DNA of 45,728 bases, from positions 1-45,728 of the forward strand of contig JARLJF010000148.1 in assembly GCA_031291335.1 (NCBI GenBank). The letters are read 5' to 3'. Under the pieces are notes generated by a model. It was given only the letters and a program-made list of their open reading frames with translations. It made no database searches and had not been told where the DNA came from. The stretch is from Pandoraea sp. GTDB taxonomy: Bacteria; Pseudomonadota; Gammaproteobacteria; Burkholderiales; Burkholderiaceae. Position numbers and translations under genes: made by a program. Position 1 is the stretch's first letter. Each line of letters starts with the position of its first letter. Below are positions 17,824 to 26,857 of the stretch, piece by piece.

Positions 17824-20171
17824 CAGGTGGCACTCCTTGTGCGTAGCTCGGTGATCGCCATGAGCAGCGCTTCAGACGTTGCGGGCGCATTGAGCACAGG
17901 CTCGTCGCGATAATCGTTCACGCTCGCCACCGCATCGCGTAGCGCGTTGAACACCGAGAACGGAAGCAGCAGGGGCGGCTCGCCCACGGCCTTCGAGCGG
18001 TGGATGGAGTCCGAGACGTTGGCGTTCTCGAACAGCGCCACGCGGAAGTCCGTCGGACAATCGCTGATGCCGGGGATCTTGTACGTGGAAGGGGCATGCG
18101 TCATGAGTTTGCCGTCATTGTTCCACCACAACTCTTCCGTCGTCAGCCAGCCCATGCCCTGAATAAACGCGCCTTCGACCTGCCCGATGTCCAGCGCGGG
18201 GTTGATCGACTTGCCGGCGTCGTGAAGCACGTCGGCGCGCAGCAGTCGCCATTCGCCGGTGAGCGTATCCAGCACCACTTCGGAGACGGCCGCGCCGTAG
18301 GAGAAGTAGTAGAACGGATTGCCGTTCATGGTCGCGGCGTCCCATGACAGACCCGGTGTGGCGTAGAAGCCGTCGGACCACAACTGCACGCGCGCCCAGT
18401 AGGCGGCTTCCACCAGATCGGGGAAGGGGATGTCGTGGCCGTTCGCGCTGACGACATCGTTGGCGAAGCGCACGTCGTCGGCCGAGCCGCCGTACTTCTG
18501 CGCGGCAAACGCGGCCAGACGCTGGCGAATCTGCCATGCGGCATTCTGTGCAGCCTTGCCGTTCAGATCGGCGCCGGTCGATGCCGCCGTGGCCGAGGTG
18601 TTCGCCACCTTGCTGGTGTCCGTCGCCGTCACGCGCACATGCGAGAGATCGACCCCCAATTCGTGCGCCACGACCTGCGCCACCTTGGTGTTCAGGCCCT
18701 GACCCATCTCCGTGCCGCCATGATTCACCAGCATCGAACCGTCACGATAGATGTGCACCAGCGCGCCTGCCTGATTGAAGGCCTGCACGTTGAACGAAAT
18801 GCCGAACTTGAGCGGCGTGAGGGCCAGCCCCTTGCGCAGCACCGGACTCGTGCGGTTGAACGCTTGCACGGCTGCGCGTCGCGCACGGTAGTCGCTCGTC
18901 TGCTCCAGTTCCGCGACGAGTTCGTGAATCACGTTGTCCTTCACGACTTGCCCGTATGGCGTGACGTTGCGCTCGGTCTTGCCGTAGAAGTTCGCGCGGC
19001 GCACGTCGAGGGCGTCTTTGCCCAGATGCCGTGCGATGGCGTCCTGCACGACTTCCATGATGAGCGCGCCTTGCGGGCCGCCGAAGCCGCGAAACGCCGT
19101 GTTCGACTGCGTGTTCGTCTTGCCGCACAACGCGCGCAGGTCGGCGTCGGGCACGAAATAAGCATTGTCGAAGTGGCAGATGGCGCGTGTGGCGACCGGG
19201 CCCGACAGGTCGGCCGAGAAGCCTGCGCGCAGCGTCATGTCGACCTTTGCACCCTGAATGCGGCCGTCGTCGTCGAAGCCGATGTCGTATTCGAAGTAAA
19301 AACCGTGGCGCTTGCCGGTCATCATGAAGTCGTCGTCACGATCCAGACGCAGCTTCACGGGGCGCTTCAGACGCGTGGCGCACAGCGACGCCACGCAGGC
19401 AAACAGACCCGATTGCGATTCCTTGCCGCCGAAACCACCCCCCATGCGACGGCACTCGACCAGCACTTGATGGCTATGCCAGCCGAGGGCATGCGAGACG
19501 AGCGCCTGCATTTCGGTCGGGTGCTGCGTCGAGCAATAGACGTGGATGCCGTCGTTTTCCTTTGGAATTGCGTACGAAATCTGCCCTTCGAGATAGAACT
19601 GCTCCTGCCCGTTGCATTCGAAGGTGCCGGTCAACCGGTGCGGCGAGGCTTGCAGCGCGGCGTCGGCGTCGCCTCGGCGCAGATGATACGGCGGCAGCAC
19701 GCCTGCCCCGGCGGCCTTGGCGGCCTGCGGCGTCAGGATCGCGGGCAGGTCTTCGTACTCGCCCTTGGCCAGCCGTGCGGCGCGACGCGCGGCGTCGTGC
19801 GATTCGGCCACCACAGCGAACATCGGCTGACCGATGTACTGCACGATGCCGTCCGCGAGAATCGGATCGTCGTGAATGACCGGACCGCAATCGTTCACGC
19901 CGGGGATGTCGGCGGCGGTGAGCACGGCGACCACGCCCGGCGCGCGACGCACGGCGTCGAGATCGAGCGAGAGGATGCGGGCATGCGCCTTGGGCGAGGC
20001 GCCGAGCGCGCAATGCAGCGTGCCTTGCAGCTCGGGAATGTCGTCGGTGTAGGTCGCTTCGCCGGCGACGTGGAGTTCGGCCGACTCGTGCGGACGCGAG
20101 CGGCCAACCTGGGCGCCGGCCGCGATCGCGGCGCCCGTCTGCGTCATGAAGCCTTCAACTTGCGTGTTCAT
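17823..20171 (-). CDS. xdhB: Xanthine dehydrogenase, molybdopterin-binding subunit XdhB
   Basis: A 782-residue molybdenum-cofactor subunit that oxidises hypoxanthine to xanthine and xanthine to urate. Visible landmarks: RMGGGFGGKES, the FRGFGGPQG loop that carries substrate and cofactor contacts, and KAVGEPPLLLP near the C-terminus, whose Glu is the catalytic base. Length matches Rhodobacter capsulatus XdhB (777). The gene starts 12 bases after xdhA with CGGAG in between. First codon ATG at 20171. Confidence 0.97.
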   Translation of the reverse strand: MNTQVEGFMTQTGAAIAAGAQVGRSRPHESAELHVAGEATYTDDIPELQGTLHCALGASPKAHARILSLDLDAVRRAPGVVAVLTAADIPGVNDCGPVIHDDPILADGIVQYIGQPMFAVVAESHDAARRAARLAKGEYEDLPAILTPQAAKAAGAGVLPPYHLRRGDADAALQASPHRLTGTFECNGQEQFYLEGQISYAIPKENDGIHVYCSTQHPTEMQALVSHALGWHSHQVLVECRRMGGGFGGKESQSGLFACVASLCATRLKRPVKLRLDRDDDFMMTGKRHGFYFEYDIGFDDDGRIQGAKVDMTLRAGFSADLSGPVATRAICHFDNAYFVPDADLRALCGKTNTQSNTAFRGFGGPQGALIMEVVQDAIARHLGKDALDVRRANFYGKTERNVTPYGQVVKDNVIHELVAELEQTSDYRARRAAVQAFNRTSPVLRKGLALTPLKFGISFNVQAFNQAGALVHIYRDGSMLVNHGGTEMGQGLNTKVAQVVAHELGVDLSHVRVTATDTSKVANTSATAASTGADLNGKAAQNAAWQIRQRLAAFAAQKYGGSADDVRFANDVVSANGHDIPFPDLVEAAYWARVQLWSDGFYATPGLSWDAATMNGNPFYYFSYGAAVSEVVLDTLTGEWRLLRADVLHDAGKSINPALDIGQVEGAFIQGMGWLTTEELWWNNDGKLMTHAPSTYKIPGISDCPTDFRVALFENANVSDSIHRSKAVGEPPLLLPFSVFNALRDAVASVNDYRDEPVLNAPATSEALLMAITELRTRSAT

Positions 20172-20183
20172 GGGCAGCTCCGG

Positions 20184-21656
20184 TTAGACGTTGGCGAACG
20201 CGTTGACTTCATGGGCCGCAAGCGGCGCATCGGTGCGCGTTTCCAGGAAAAAACGATACAGCAGATTCTGCGCACCGGCGAGCCGGTAGGCGCTGGTTGC
20301 CCGCATGTCCGAGAGCGGCTGGTAGTCGGTCGGCAATGCCGCCATGGCGGCGCGTACGGTGGCTTCGGTCCACGGTTGACCGTTCAGTGCCGTTTCAATG
20401 GCGCTGCCGCGCTTGGGCGTAGCGGCCATGCCGCCGAACGCGATGCGCGCCGAGCGCACGGTATCGCCGTCGAGTTCGACCGCGAAGGCCGCGCAGACTG
20501 CCGAGATGTCCTGATCGAAGCGCTTGGCCAGCTTGTACGTGCGAAAGCGTTGCGCAGCACCTGGCAGCGGCACCCGGATGCCTTGCACGAATTCACCCGG
20601 CTCGAGCGCGTTCTTCTGATAGGCCAGATAGAAGTCTTCAAGCGGCATCTCGCGCACGACGCCTTCGCGATGCAGCACGATGCGGGTGCCGAGCACGATC
20701 AACCCCGGCATCGAGTCGCCGATGGGCGAGCCGTTCGCAACATTGCCGCCGAGCGTTCCGGCGTTGCGGATCGGGAACGAGGCGAAGCGCTGACGCAGTT
20801 CGGCCAGTTCCGGATAGTGTTTGACGAGGGCATCGAAAGCATCGTTGAGCAAGGCGCCCGCACCGATATAGATGCCGTTCGGACCTTCGGAAATCTCGCG
20901 CAGTTCCGTTACCTGGCCGAGATAGATCAGGTGCTTCAGCTCGCGGAATTGCTTGGTGACCCACAGGCCGACGTCAGTGCTGCCGGCGAGAATGCGCGCG
21001 TCCGGGTAGGCGGCGCGCAGGCGGCCCATTTCGGCCAGCGTGCGCGGGGCGTGGAAGACGTGGCCGTCGTGTTCGTACGACAGCGTGTCGCCGCGCTGCA
21101 ACGCCTGAAGCTGCTTCGCCAGCGCCTCGCGGTCGAATTCGTGGCGCGGCAGGTCGAACATCTTCTGAGCGGCGTCGACGATCGGGCGGTAGCCCGTGCA
21201 ACGGCAGAGATTGCCGGAGAGCACGTCGTCGATCTCGCGACGGCTCGGGCAGCCGGTACCCGCCGCACGGTTCAGATACATGGCCCACAGCGACATCACG
21301 AAACCCGGCGTGCAGAAGCCGCACTGCGAGGCGTGGCAATCCACGAGCGCCTGTTGCACCGGATGCAGGGTGCCATCGGGGGCGCGCAGGTCTTCCACTG
21401 TGAAAAGGGCTTTGCCGTCGAGCGTGGGCAGGAACTGGATGCAGGCGTTGACCGCGCGCAGCGCCACGTTGCCATCGTCGGCCAACTCGCCGATCACGAC
21501 CGTACAGGCACCGCAATCGCCTTCGGCGCACCCTTCCTTGGTGCCGGTGCAGTGCAGGTCTTCGCGCGTGTACTGAAGCACGGTGCGGGTCGTGGCTTCG
21601 CCAGTGACCTCGTGCACCTTGCCGCGGTAATAGAAGCGGATGGCTTGTGTCTCCAT
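20184..21656 (-). CDS. xdhA: Xanthine dehydrogenase, FeS/FAD subunit XdhA
   Basis: A 490-residue subunit carrying the electron path from the molybdenum site to NAD+. Plant-type 2Fe-2S cysteines lie in CTGTKEGCAEGDCGACTV (Cys43, 48, 51) plus the Cys of NACIQF. The second, helical 2Fe-2S site is CGFCTPG and NLCRCTGYRP. The FAD-binding domain follows from about residue 190 (LAGSTDVGLWVT; GGNVANGSPIGDSMP). Both FeS and FAD parts are fused in one chain, as in Rhodobacter-type enzymes. First gene of xdhABC. ATG at 21656; the frame runs further but without a credible start. Confidence 0.97.
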   Translation of the reverse strand: METQAIRFYYRGKVHEVTGEATTRTVLQYTREDLHCTGTKEGCAEGDCGACTVVIGELADDGNVALRAVNACIQFLPTLDGKALFTVEDLRAPDGTLHPVQQALVDCHASQCGFCTPGFVMSLWAMYLNRAAGTGCPSRREIDDVLSGNLCRCTGYRPIVDAAQKMFDLPRHEFDREALAKQLQALQRGDTLSYEHDGHVFHAPRTLAEMGRLRAAYPDARILAGSTDVGLWVTKQFRELKHLIYLGQVTELREISEGPNGIYIGAGALLNDAFDALVKHYPELAELRQRFASFPIRNAGTLGGNVANGSPIGDSMPGLIVLGTRIVLHREGVVREMPLEDFYLAYQKNALEPGEFVQGIRVPLPGAAQRFRTYKLAKRFDQDISAVCAAFAVELDGDTVRSARIAFGGMAATPKRGSAIETALNGQPWTEATVRAAMAALPTDYQPLSDMRATSAYRLAGAQNLLYRFFLETRTDAPLAAHEVNAFANV

Positions 21657-21756
21657 GGTTCTCAGTGTAGTGCAGTGGGATTGCAGACGCGCCGGGTCTT
21701 GGCCGACGTGGGGATGAGCCGAAGATAGCACCGGCGGGGGAGGTAAATATTTCGGG

Positions 21757-21770
21757 GCCATGATGATGGC
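21757..21770. promoter_or_regulatory. Dyad between xdhA and the LysR gene
   Basis: GCCATGATGATGGC is a 14-bp imperfect palindrome in the 207-base divergent region, flanked by CGGGGC on the left and GCCCCG on the right (21785), which can themselves pair. The likely operator of the divergent LysR regulator, though a clear T-N11-A is not obvious. Confidence 0.4.
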
Positions 21771-21863
21771 TATTCGGTCGCCCCGATGACCCGGCATTGT
21801 CATAAACTATGGCTCAACCCGCCGTCATCCGGCGTTCAACAAGCCTTTAGAGCGCCCCCGTCC

Positions 21864-22829
21864 ATGCAAAGACCCCGCGAACAGATCGACGCCTACCTGC
21901 TGCGGGTACTTCATACGCTGCTGACCGAACAGAGTGTCTCGCGCGCCGCGCTCAAGCTGGGCCAGTCGCAGCCGGCCATCAGCAACTCGCTGCGCCGCCT
22001 GCGTGAGATCACCGGCGACGCCATTCTGGTGCGCGGCAAGAGCGGCATGGTGGCGACCGAGCGCGGCCGGGAATTGCTGGGCTATGCGACGGATGCGCTG
22101 GCTGCCATCGAGCGCATTACCCATCCCACGACGGAATTCGCACCGCAAACCACCACGCGCGCGTATCGTCTCGGCGCCCCCGACTACCTCGACGCCGTCT
22201 TCCTGCCCAACATCGCCGAAGTGCTGCGGCGTGATGCGCCCTCGGCACGGCTGCATGTCCAGCCGATCAACGCAGGGTTCGACTATGCGGGCGCGCTGGA
22301 AAATGGCTCGCTGGACGTGGTGATCGGCAATTGGCTCGAACCGCCGCCGCAACTGCACATGTCGCGTTTGTTCGATGACGAAGTGGTCTGCATGCTCGGT
22401 GCGCAGCACCCGCTCGCGAGCAAGGGCATTTCGCTCAAGCACTATCTGGAATTGCCGCATCTGGCCCCCACGCCCTATGTGGCGGAGCGTCAGAGCTTCA
22501 TCGACGGGTGTCTGGCGGAGCAGGGGTTGCGTCGCAACATCCAGATGACGATGCCGTACTTCGGGCTCGTGCCGTACGTGCTGATGCGTACCGATCTGGT
22601 GTTTACGACCGGCCGGCAATTCGCGCAGCACTACGCGCGCTATCTGCCGATTCGCGTGTTGCCGTCCCCCTTCGCTTTTCCGCCGATGCGCTTCTATCAG
22701 CTATGGCACGAGCGCACGCATGCCGCGCCGGAGGTGACATGGCTGCGCCGGCGTGTGGCGGAGGTGGCGACGGAACTCGATGCCGCGAATGGCGGCGGGG
22801 CGGAAGCGCCCGCATTGGCACGGCCCTGA
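21864..22829 (+). CDS. LysR-family regulator, probably of xdhABC
   Basis: A 321-residue LysR-type regulator. The helix-turn-helix is within residues 15-60 (TEQSVSRAALKLGQSQPAISNSL, with LRRLR following), and the effector domain starts about residue 95 (RAYRLGAPDYLDAVFLP). It resembles the NodD/LinR-like group whose effector domain has the DYLDAVFLP pattern. Divergent from xdhA, so control of purine oxidation is the best guess; the inducer is unknown. The ATG at 21864 gives the normal LysR N-terminus; an earlier ATG at 21786 would overlap the operator region. Confidence 0.88.
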   Translation: MQRPREQIDAYLLRVLHTLLTEQSVSRAALKLGQSQPAISNSLRRLREITGDAILVRGKSGMVATERGRELLGYATDALAAIERITHPTTEFAPQTTTRAYRLGAPDYLDAVFLPNIAEVLRRDAPSARLHVQPINAGFDYAGALENGSLDVVIGNWLEPPPQLHMSRLFDDEVVCMLGAQHPLASKGISLKHYLELPHLAPTPYVAERQSFIDGCLAEQGLRRNIQMTMPYFGLVPYVLMRTDLVFTTGRQFAQHYARYLPIRVLPSPFAFPPMRFYQLWHERTHAAPEVTWLRRRVAEVATELDAANGGGAEAPALARP

Positions 22830-22883
22830 AGCCTTGGGACTTGAAGACTTGAAGACGGGGAGGGAGGCAGAGGGGGAAGACGC

Positions 22884-22908
22884 GGCCGTCTCCCGAGGGC
22901 AGACGGCC
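22884..22908. terminator. Hairpin between convergent lysR and dsbB
   Basis: GGCCGTCT (22884-22891), 9-base loop, AGACGGCC (22901-22908). There is no T-run on either side, so it is a weak or Rho-assisted terminator at best. Confidence 0.45.
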
Positions 22909-22925
22909 GGTGAGACGGATAACGC

Positions 22926-23438
22926 TTAGCGCAGCGAAATCGCGCGGCGCGGACGATGCAACGCCAGCGCCAGGAAAATCACGACAAACGCGGCGAGCGA
23001 CCACATCGGCAGCGTGAGGCCGAGGATCGGCGGGTACATCGTCTGGCACATCCCCTGCACCTGGAAGACCTGCGGCAGCATGCGCGAGGTCGGCAGCGCA
23101 TCGACGAACGCTTCGACCACGTCGTATCCGCAGCTCACCATCGGGTTGGCCTGCACATAGATCAGATAGGCCGAGGCCGCCATGCCGCCGATCGCCGACA
23201 AGGCCGCGAGCACGCGCGCGAACTGAATGCCCGCCCAGCCACGCGAAACCGCGCCGACCAGACCGAAGATCGCAATCAGCACGAGGGCGTAACGCGCCAG
23301 AACGCACAACGGACAGGGATCTTCGTGCCGCACGTACTGGAAGTACAGCGCGCCGCCCAACAGAGCGAGGCAGACCACGGTGAGCAGGAGGTACAACCGG
23401 CGTTCACGGCGCAGGGCCGGGTCGATTTGAGTGTTCAT
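22926..23438 (-). CDS. dsbB: Disulfide bond formation protein DsbB
   Basis: A 170-residue inner-membrane quinone reductase that reoxidises DsbA. Four hydrophobic segments are visible. The first periplasmic loop has Cys42-x-x-Cys45 (PCPLC) and the second has Cys103 and Cys131, almost exactly the four catalytic cysteines of E. coli DsbB (41, 44, 104, 130). The quinone-site Arg follows in VLARYAL. Monocistronic; nothing convincing is visible in the 257-base gap upstream of it. Confidence 0.96.
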   Translation of the reverse strand: MNTQIDPALRRERRLYLLLTVVCLALLGGALYFQYVRHEDPCPLCVLARYALVLIAIFGLVGAVSRGWAGIQFARVLAALSAIGGMAASAYLIYVQANPMVSCGYDVVEAFVDALPTSRMLPQVFQVQGMCQTMYPPILGLTLPMWSLAAFVVIFLALALHRPRRAISLR

Positions 23439-23695
23439 TTCACTTCGGGCGGTGGGCCAACACGAATCCCGCAAAACCCGCATGACGCCGGGCGGCAGGC
23501 ACTTGGGCTGGCATTGTAACCCTAGCCCGATTCGCGCGTGAGTCGAAAAATTACGGAACTTTTTGCCCGAAAAGCGGACGCTTTCGTGCGGTGCGGCAAA
23601 GCGCATACCGCCGTTTGACGAGGACGCGCGGGCAGGGTTGCCGCCCACGCGTCTGCAATTTGCGCCGTAGCGCGCGTTACGTCAGTTTTCTGCCG

Positions 23696-25081
23696 TCAGG
23701 CGCCCAGCCCTGCCGAGCGCAGGGCGTGTTCGATGGCGCGTCCGACCGGGAACAGGCGTGCGTCGTCGCCGGCTGCCGCGCTGACCATCAGGCCGATCGG
23801 CGCCTCTCCCTGGCCCTGACAAGGCAGCGAGAATGCACAACCGTCGATCATGTTGATGGCCGTGGGGTTGCGCAGTACCAGCGCGTTGGTCGCCGTGAAC
23901 GTGTCGTCGCTTGCCTCTAACGGTGCGATGGCCGGCGGCGCGAGCGGCACGGTCGGGCACAGCACGGCGTCGAAGCTCTGCCAGACCGGGTTCGCGGCGG
24001 CGATGAGGGCGGCGCGGGCGTTCAGCAGGTCGATGTAGTCGGCGGCGCTGGCCGGCTCGCCCTTGCGAATGCGCACCAGCACGCGCGGGTCGTAATCCTG
24101 CGCACGCTCGGCGAGCAGCTTGCGATGCCATGCGTAAGCCTCGATCGGCGAAAAACCGAACCGATTCATCGCGGGCAGGCCGTCGAACGGTGTGAACTGG
24201 AATTCCACGAGCGTCGCGCCCGCCTTGGCGAGTGTTGCGAGGGCACGCTCGTAGATGGCGATGGCGGCGGGTTCCGCGCCGTCCAGCACGAAGTTCGTCA
24301 AGACACCGAAGCGCATGCCGCGAACATCGCGCGGTGCGACCGGGGTTTCATCGGCGACATTGCCGGAGAGGATGGCATCGACCCAGGCACAGCAGTCAAC
24401 CGTGCGGCCGATGGGGCCGACCGAGTCCAGCGACGTCGACAGCGGCAGCGCACCCTCGCGCGGCGTGCGGGCGGCCGTCGGCTTGAAGCCCGTCAAACCG
24501 CAGAATGCAGAAGGAATGCGGATCGAGCCACCGGTATCGGTACCGAGTCCGATCGCGGCCATGCCATCTGCCACCGACGCGGCGGCTCCTGACGACGATC
24601 CGCCTGCAATGTGACCCGCCTCGCGCCGCCACGGCGAGCGCGGCGTGCCGTAGTGCGGGTTCAGGCCCAGGCCGGAGAACGCGAATTCGGTCATGTTGGT
24701 GCGGCCGACGATCACCGCGCCCGCCTGACGCAGACGTGCCACGGCCAGCGCGTCGTGCTTGGCCGGGGCGGCGTCGGACAACGCCTTGGAGCCTGCGCGA
24801 GTGACTTGTCCGGCGACGTCGAACAGGTCCTTCACGGACACCGGAATGCCCATCAGCGGGGACAAACGCGCGCCCGCGCGGCGCAGCGCGTCGAGGCCAT
24901 CGGCGGTGTCGCGGGCGGCTTGCGCATTGACTTGCGTGAAGACGACGTTGCCCTGACCCGCTGGGTCGGCGATGCGTGCGAGCGCCTGTTCGGTCAGCGC
25001 ACGGCTGGTGGTACGCCCGGCGTCGAGCGCGGCGGCGAGTTCGGACAGGGGGCGTTTCAGATCGATGGCATCAGTGCTCAT
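23696..25081 (-). CDS. Amidase signature family hydrolase
   Basis: A 461-residue amidase signature enzyme. The Ser-cisSer-Lys triad is readable: Lys in GIPVSVKDLFDV (about residue 83), cis-Ser in the Gly-Ser-rich loop HIAGGSSSGAAASVADG (about 155-160), and nucleophile Ser in GTDTGGSIRIPSAFCGL (about 180). It is an amidase rather than a GatA because no gatB or gatC is near and the C-terminal half follows the AtzF/allophanate-like amidase type loosely. Third gene of a DUF2848-gntR-amidase operon; starts 2 bases after the gntR stop. Substrate unknown. Confidence 0.9.
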   Translation of the reverse strand: MSTDAIDLKRPLSELAAALDAGRTTSRALTEQALARIADPAGQGNVVFTQVNAQAARDTADGLDALRRAGARLSPLMGIPVSVKDLFDVAGQVTRAGSKALSDAAPAKHDALAVARLRQAGAVIVGRTNMTEFAFSGLGLNPHYGTPRSPWRREAGHIAGGSSSGAAASVADGMAAIGLGTDTGGSIRIPSAFCGLTGFKPTAARTPREGALPLSTSLDSVGPIGRTVDCCAWVDAILSGNVADETPVAPRDVRGMRFGVLTNFVLDGAEPAAIAIYERALATLAKAGATLVEFQFTPFDGLPAMNRFGFSPIEAYAWHRKLLAERAQDYDPRVLVRIRKGEPASAADYIDLLNARAALIAAANPVWQSFDAVLCPTVPLAPPAIAPLEASDDTFTATNALVLRNPTAINMIDGCAFSLPCQGQGEAPIGLMVSAAAGDDARLFPVGRAIEHALRSAGLGA

Positions 25082-25083
25082 GT

Positions 25084-25812
25084 TCAGATCGCTTTCAGGA
25101 TATGGGTGCGGAATTCTTCGATATGGCGAGCGATGGCCCGGCGGGCGCGCTCGACGTCGTGTGCGGCAAGCGCTTCGTACAGTTCAAGATGTTCCTCGTA
25201 GACACCTTCCAGATGGCTTGGCGTCGACAGCGCGAGAAACCAGAAGCGCAGCGAGCGCTCGTGCAGGCCGCGCAACAGTTCGGCAAGCGTCTGGTTGCGA
25301 GACGCCCGCGAGATTGCCAGATGGAAGTCGCGATCGATGCGCATCATCGCCGCCACGTCGCGCGTGGCGATCGCCTCGCGGGAGCGCGCCAGTACGGCGT
25401 TTATTGCGGCGAGGTCGTCCGGCGTCGCGGCGCGCGCGGCCAGCTCCACGCAATACGTCTCATTGATCATGCGAACGTCGATGATCTCGAGCGCATCGTT
25501 GAGCGACACGGGCGCGACCATGGCGCCCTTGCGCGGCAGGATGACCAACAACCCTTCGAGTGCAAGCCGGTGCATCGCCTGATGGACCGGTGTGCGTCCA
25601 AGCCCCGTCGACTGCATCAATTGCGCTTCGTTGAGCGTCTCGCCCGGGCGCAGACGCAGCGTGATGATGTCGTGCTTGATGGCCTCGTACGCGCGCTCGG
25701 TCAGGCTTCGCCCGTCCGTGGTGGCTTGCGAATTGACGAGGGCATTGGCGGCGACGGAAGCGCTCGCCGCCGTGGCAGGATGGTGGGACTCGAGTGGGGT
25801 GTCGTTGGGCAT
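25084..25812 (-). CDS. GntR-family regulator with FCD domain
   Basis: A 242-residue FadR-subfamily regulator. After a 35-residue polar tail comes the winged helix (LTERAYEAIKHDIITLRLRPG, then NEAQLMQSTGLGRTPVHQAMHRL). The all-helical FCD domain has the metal/ligand pattern: Asp and His in RIDRDFHLAI, His in EEHLELYEAL and a last His in ARRAIARHIEEF. It sits in the middle of the operon it probably controls, 14 bases after the DUF2848 gene and 2 bases before the amidase gene. A palindrome near the operon promoter is a likely binding site. Confidence 0.9.
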   Translation of the reverse strand: MPNDTPLESHHPATAASASVAANALVNSQATTDGRSLTERAYEAIKHDIITLRLRPGETLNEAQLMQSTGLGRTPVHQAMHRLALEGLLVILPRKGAMVAPVSLNDALEIIDVRMINETYCVELAARAATPDDLAAINAVLARSREAIATRDVAAMMRIDRDFHLAISRASRNQTLAELLRGLHERSLRFWFLALSTPSHLEGVYEEHLELYEALAAHDVERARRAIARHIEEFRTHILKAI

Positions 25813-25826
25813 CGGATCGGGCGAAA

Positions 25827-26513
25827 TCAGTCGGCGATGGCCAGCGCCTGCGTGGCGTAGCGATGCCGGATCGTGCGGCCGAGGACCGGGTCGTGCAGTT
25901 CGATCTCGAACTCCTCGCCACCGGCCACGCCGCCAATGGCAGCGAGTGTGCCACAGAACATCGCGGCGCCCGCCGGCAGGCCGTCCGGACCAAGCTTCGC
26001 CATCAGCTCTTGCGGTGAGAGCAGGCCGGCCACGGTGCCTTCCTGATACAGACGTCGCTCGCCTTGACGCGTCACCCACGAGCGCAGCGTCAACTGGTCC
26101 CAGTGGGCGACGATGTCGGCAAAGCGCCAGGCGGCGCGTGCCACCGGCTTGGCGCAAACCTGCTTCGAGACGGTCACGCCGTAGGCTTCGACTTCGCGGT
26201 CGGTGTGGTCCGAGCCCACGCTCACAAGCAAATCGTCGCCATGACGCACGAGCACGCATTCGGCTTCGCCGCTGCTCGTCTGGCCAACGACGTCGATGGC
26301 GTCGTCCTGTGCCAGCAGCGCGGGGGCGAGCCGGTAGAAGCACGGCGTGTTCGACGGGCGGCGCACGCCCAGGGCGGCCAGCTCGGCGATGTGATGCTCG
26401 ACGGCGTCGCGATCGCGCCCGGCCCAGCCGGCGATGATCAGTGTGTCGACTTGCACGTCGACGTTCGTGTTGGCGCCGTTACCGGACACCTGAAAAGACA
26501 GACGGGAACTCAT
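25827..26513 (-). CDS. DUF2848 family protein
   Basis: A 228-residue soluble protein matching DUF2848: an N-terminal alpha/beta part, the conserved VGSDHTDREVE (about residue 98-108) and a C-terminal half with LPAGAAMFCGTLAAIGG and FEIELHDPVLGRTIRHRY. The last part resembles the fumarylacetoacetate hydrolase fold, where a similar G-T-x-x...G...I-E-x-x-G pattern shapes the active site, so a hydrolase or decarboxylase acting on a small acid is plausible. This is inference. First gene of the operon; AGGAG 11 bases before the ATG at 26513. Confidence 0.8.
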   Translation of the reverse strand: MSSRLSFQVSGNGANTNVDVQVDTLIIAGWAGRDRDAVEHHIAELAALGVRRPSNTPCFYRLAPALLAQDDAIDVVGQTSSGEAECVLVRHGDDLLVSVGSDHTDREVEAYGVTVSKQVCAKPVARAAWRFADIVAHWDQLTLRSWVTRQGERRLYQEGTVAGLLSPQELMAKLGPDGLPAGAAMFCGTLAAIGGVAGGEEFEIELHDPVLGRTIRHRYATQALAIAD

Positions 26514-26546
26514 ACCTCGGCAACTCCTGTGAAATTCAATTGATAT

Positions 26547-26564
26547 TTGTGTGATATTTCACAA
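26547..26564. promoter_or_regulatory. Candidate operator of the DUF2848-gntR-amidase operon
   Basis: TTGTGTGATATTTCACAA contains TGTGA-TATT-TCACA, a perfect 14-bp dyad about 45 bases upstream of the DUF2848 start. TGATATTT also occurs as a direct repeat (26541 and 26552). The 4-base centre is too short for a standard CRP site (N6), so the operon's own GntR protein is the better candidate. Confidence 0.5.
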
Positions 26565-26651
26565 GGAGGCGAGACAAAAAGCAAGAAGAAAAATTTCGTC
26601 GAGAGTGACCAAAATCGGGAATTTTTTATGAAAAGCCCCGTCAATCTTGGG

Positions 26652-26681
26652 TTGCGCGCGTGTTCGCCCATCGCGTATATT
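26652..26681 (+). promoter_or_regulatory. Promoter of the antiporter leader
   Basis: TTGCGC (26652-26657), 18-base spacer, TATATT (26676-26681). Transcription would begin near 26688, exactly where a dense series of GC-rich hairpins begins, leaving a leader of about 290 bases before the antiporter ATG. Confidence 0.5.
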
Positions 26682-26685
26682 GGTC

Positions 26686-26857
26686 CGGCGCCAGTTTCTG
26701 GCCGGTAGTTCGTCTGGTGTTGCCGATCCGGCCAATGGGCCGGAGACCCTCCGGGGATGGGCAGGCCGGCGGCCCGGCAGCCGGTTTGCCAAGGGCGACC
26801 GGGCGAAAGGGTGAACGAACGCAACGTCTATCAAGCCGGCTGCACACGGCCGGCTTC
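26686..26857 (+). ncRNA. Structured 5' leader of the antiporter, candidate riboswitch
   Basis: About 170 bases of unusually GC-rich, self-complementary leader. Helices I can draw: CCGG-CCAG with CTGG-CCGG (26686-26705); CCGGCC with GGCCGG (26728-26743), in competition with CCGGAG-ACC-CTCCGG (26740-26754); GGCA with TGCC (26760-26790) enclosing CCGGC with GCCGG; CCCT (26747) with AGGG (26808); and AAGCCGGC with GCCGGCTT (26833-26856). The last has no T-run. Competing helices, length and position before a cation/proton antiporter are what one expects of a cation-sensing leader such as the nhaA-I or DUF1646 motifs, but I cannot confirm a match to either consensus. Confidence 0.4.

Noticed and set aside
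18435..21728. 1097-codon open frame antisense to xdhA and xdhB
   Set aside because: Codon-bias shadow of two well-conserved genes.
26550..26563. CRP/FNR site upstream of the DUF2848 gene
   Set aside because: The half-sites TGTGA and TCACA are separated by 4 rather than 6 bases, and FNR half-sites (TTGAT/ATCAA) are absent.
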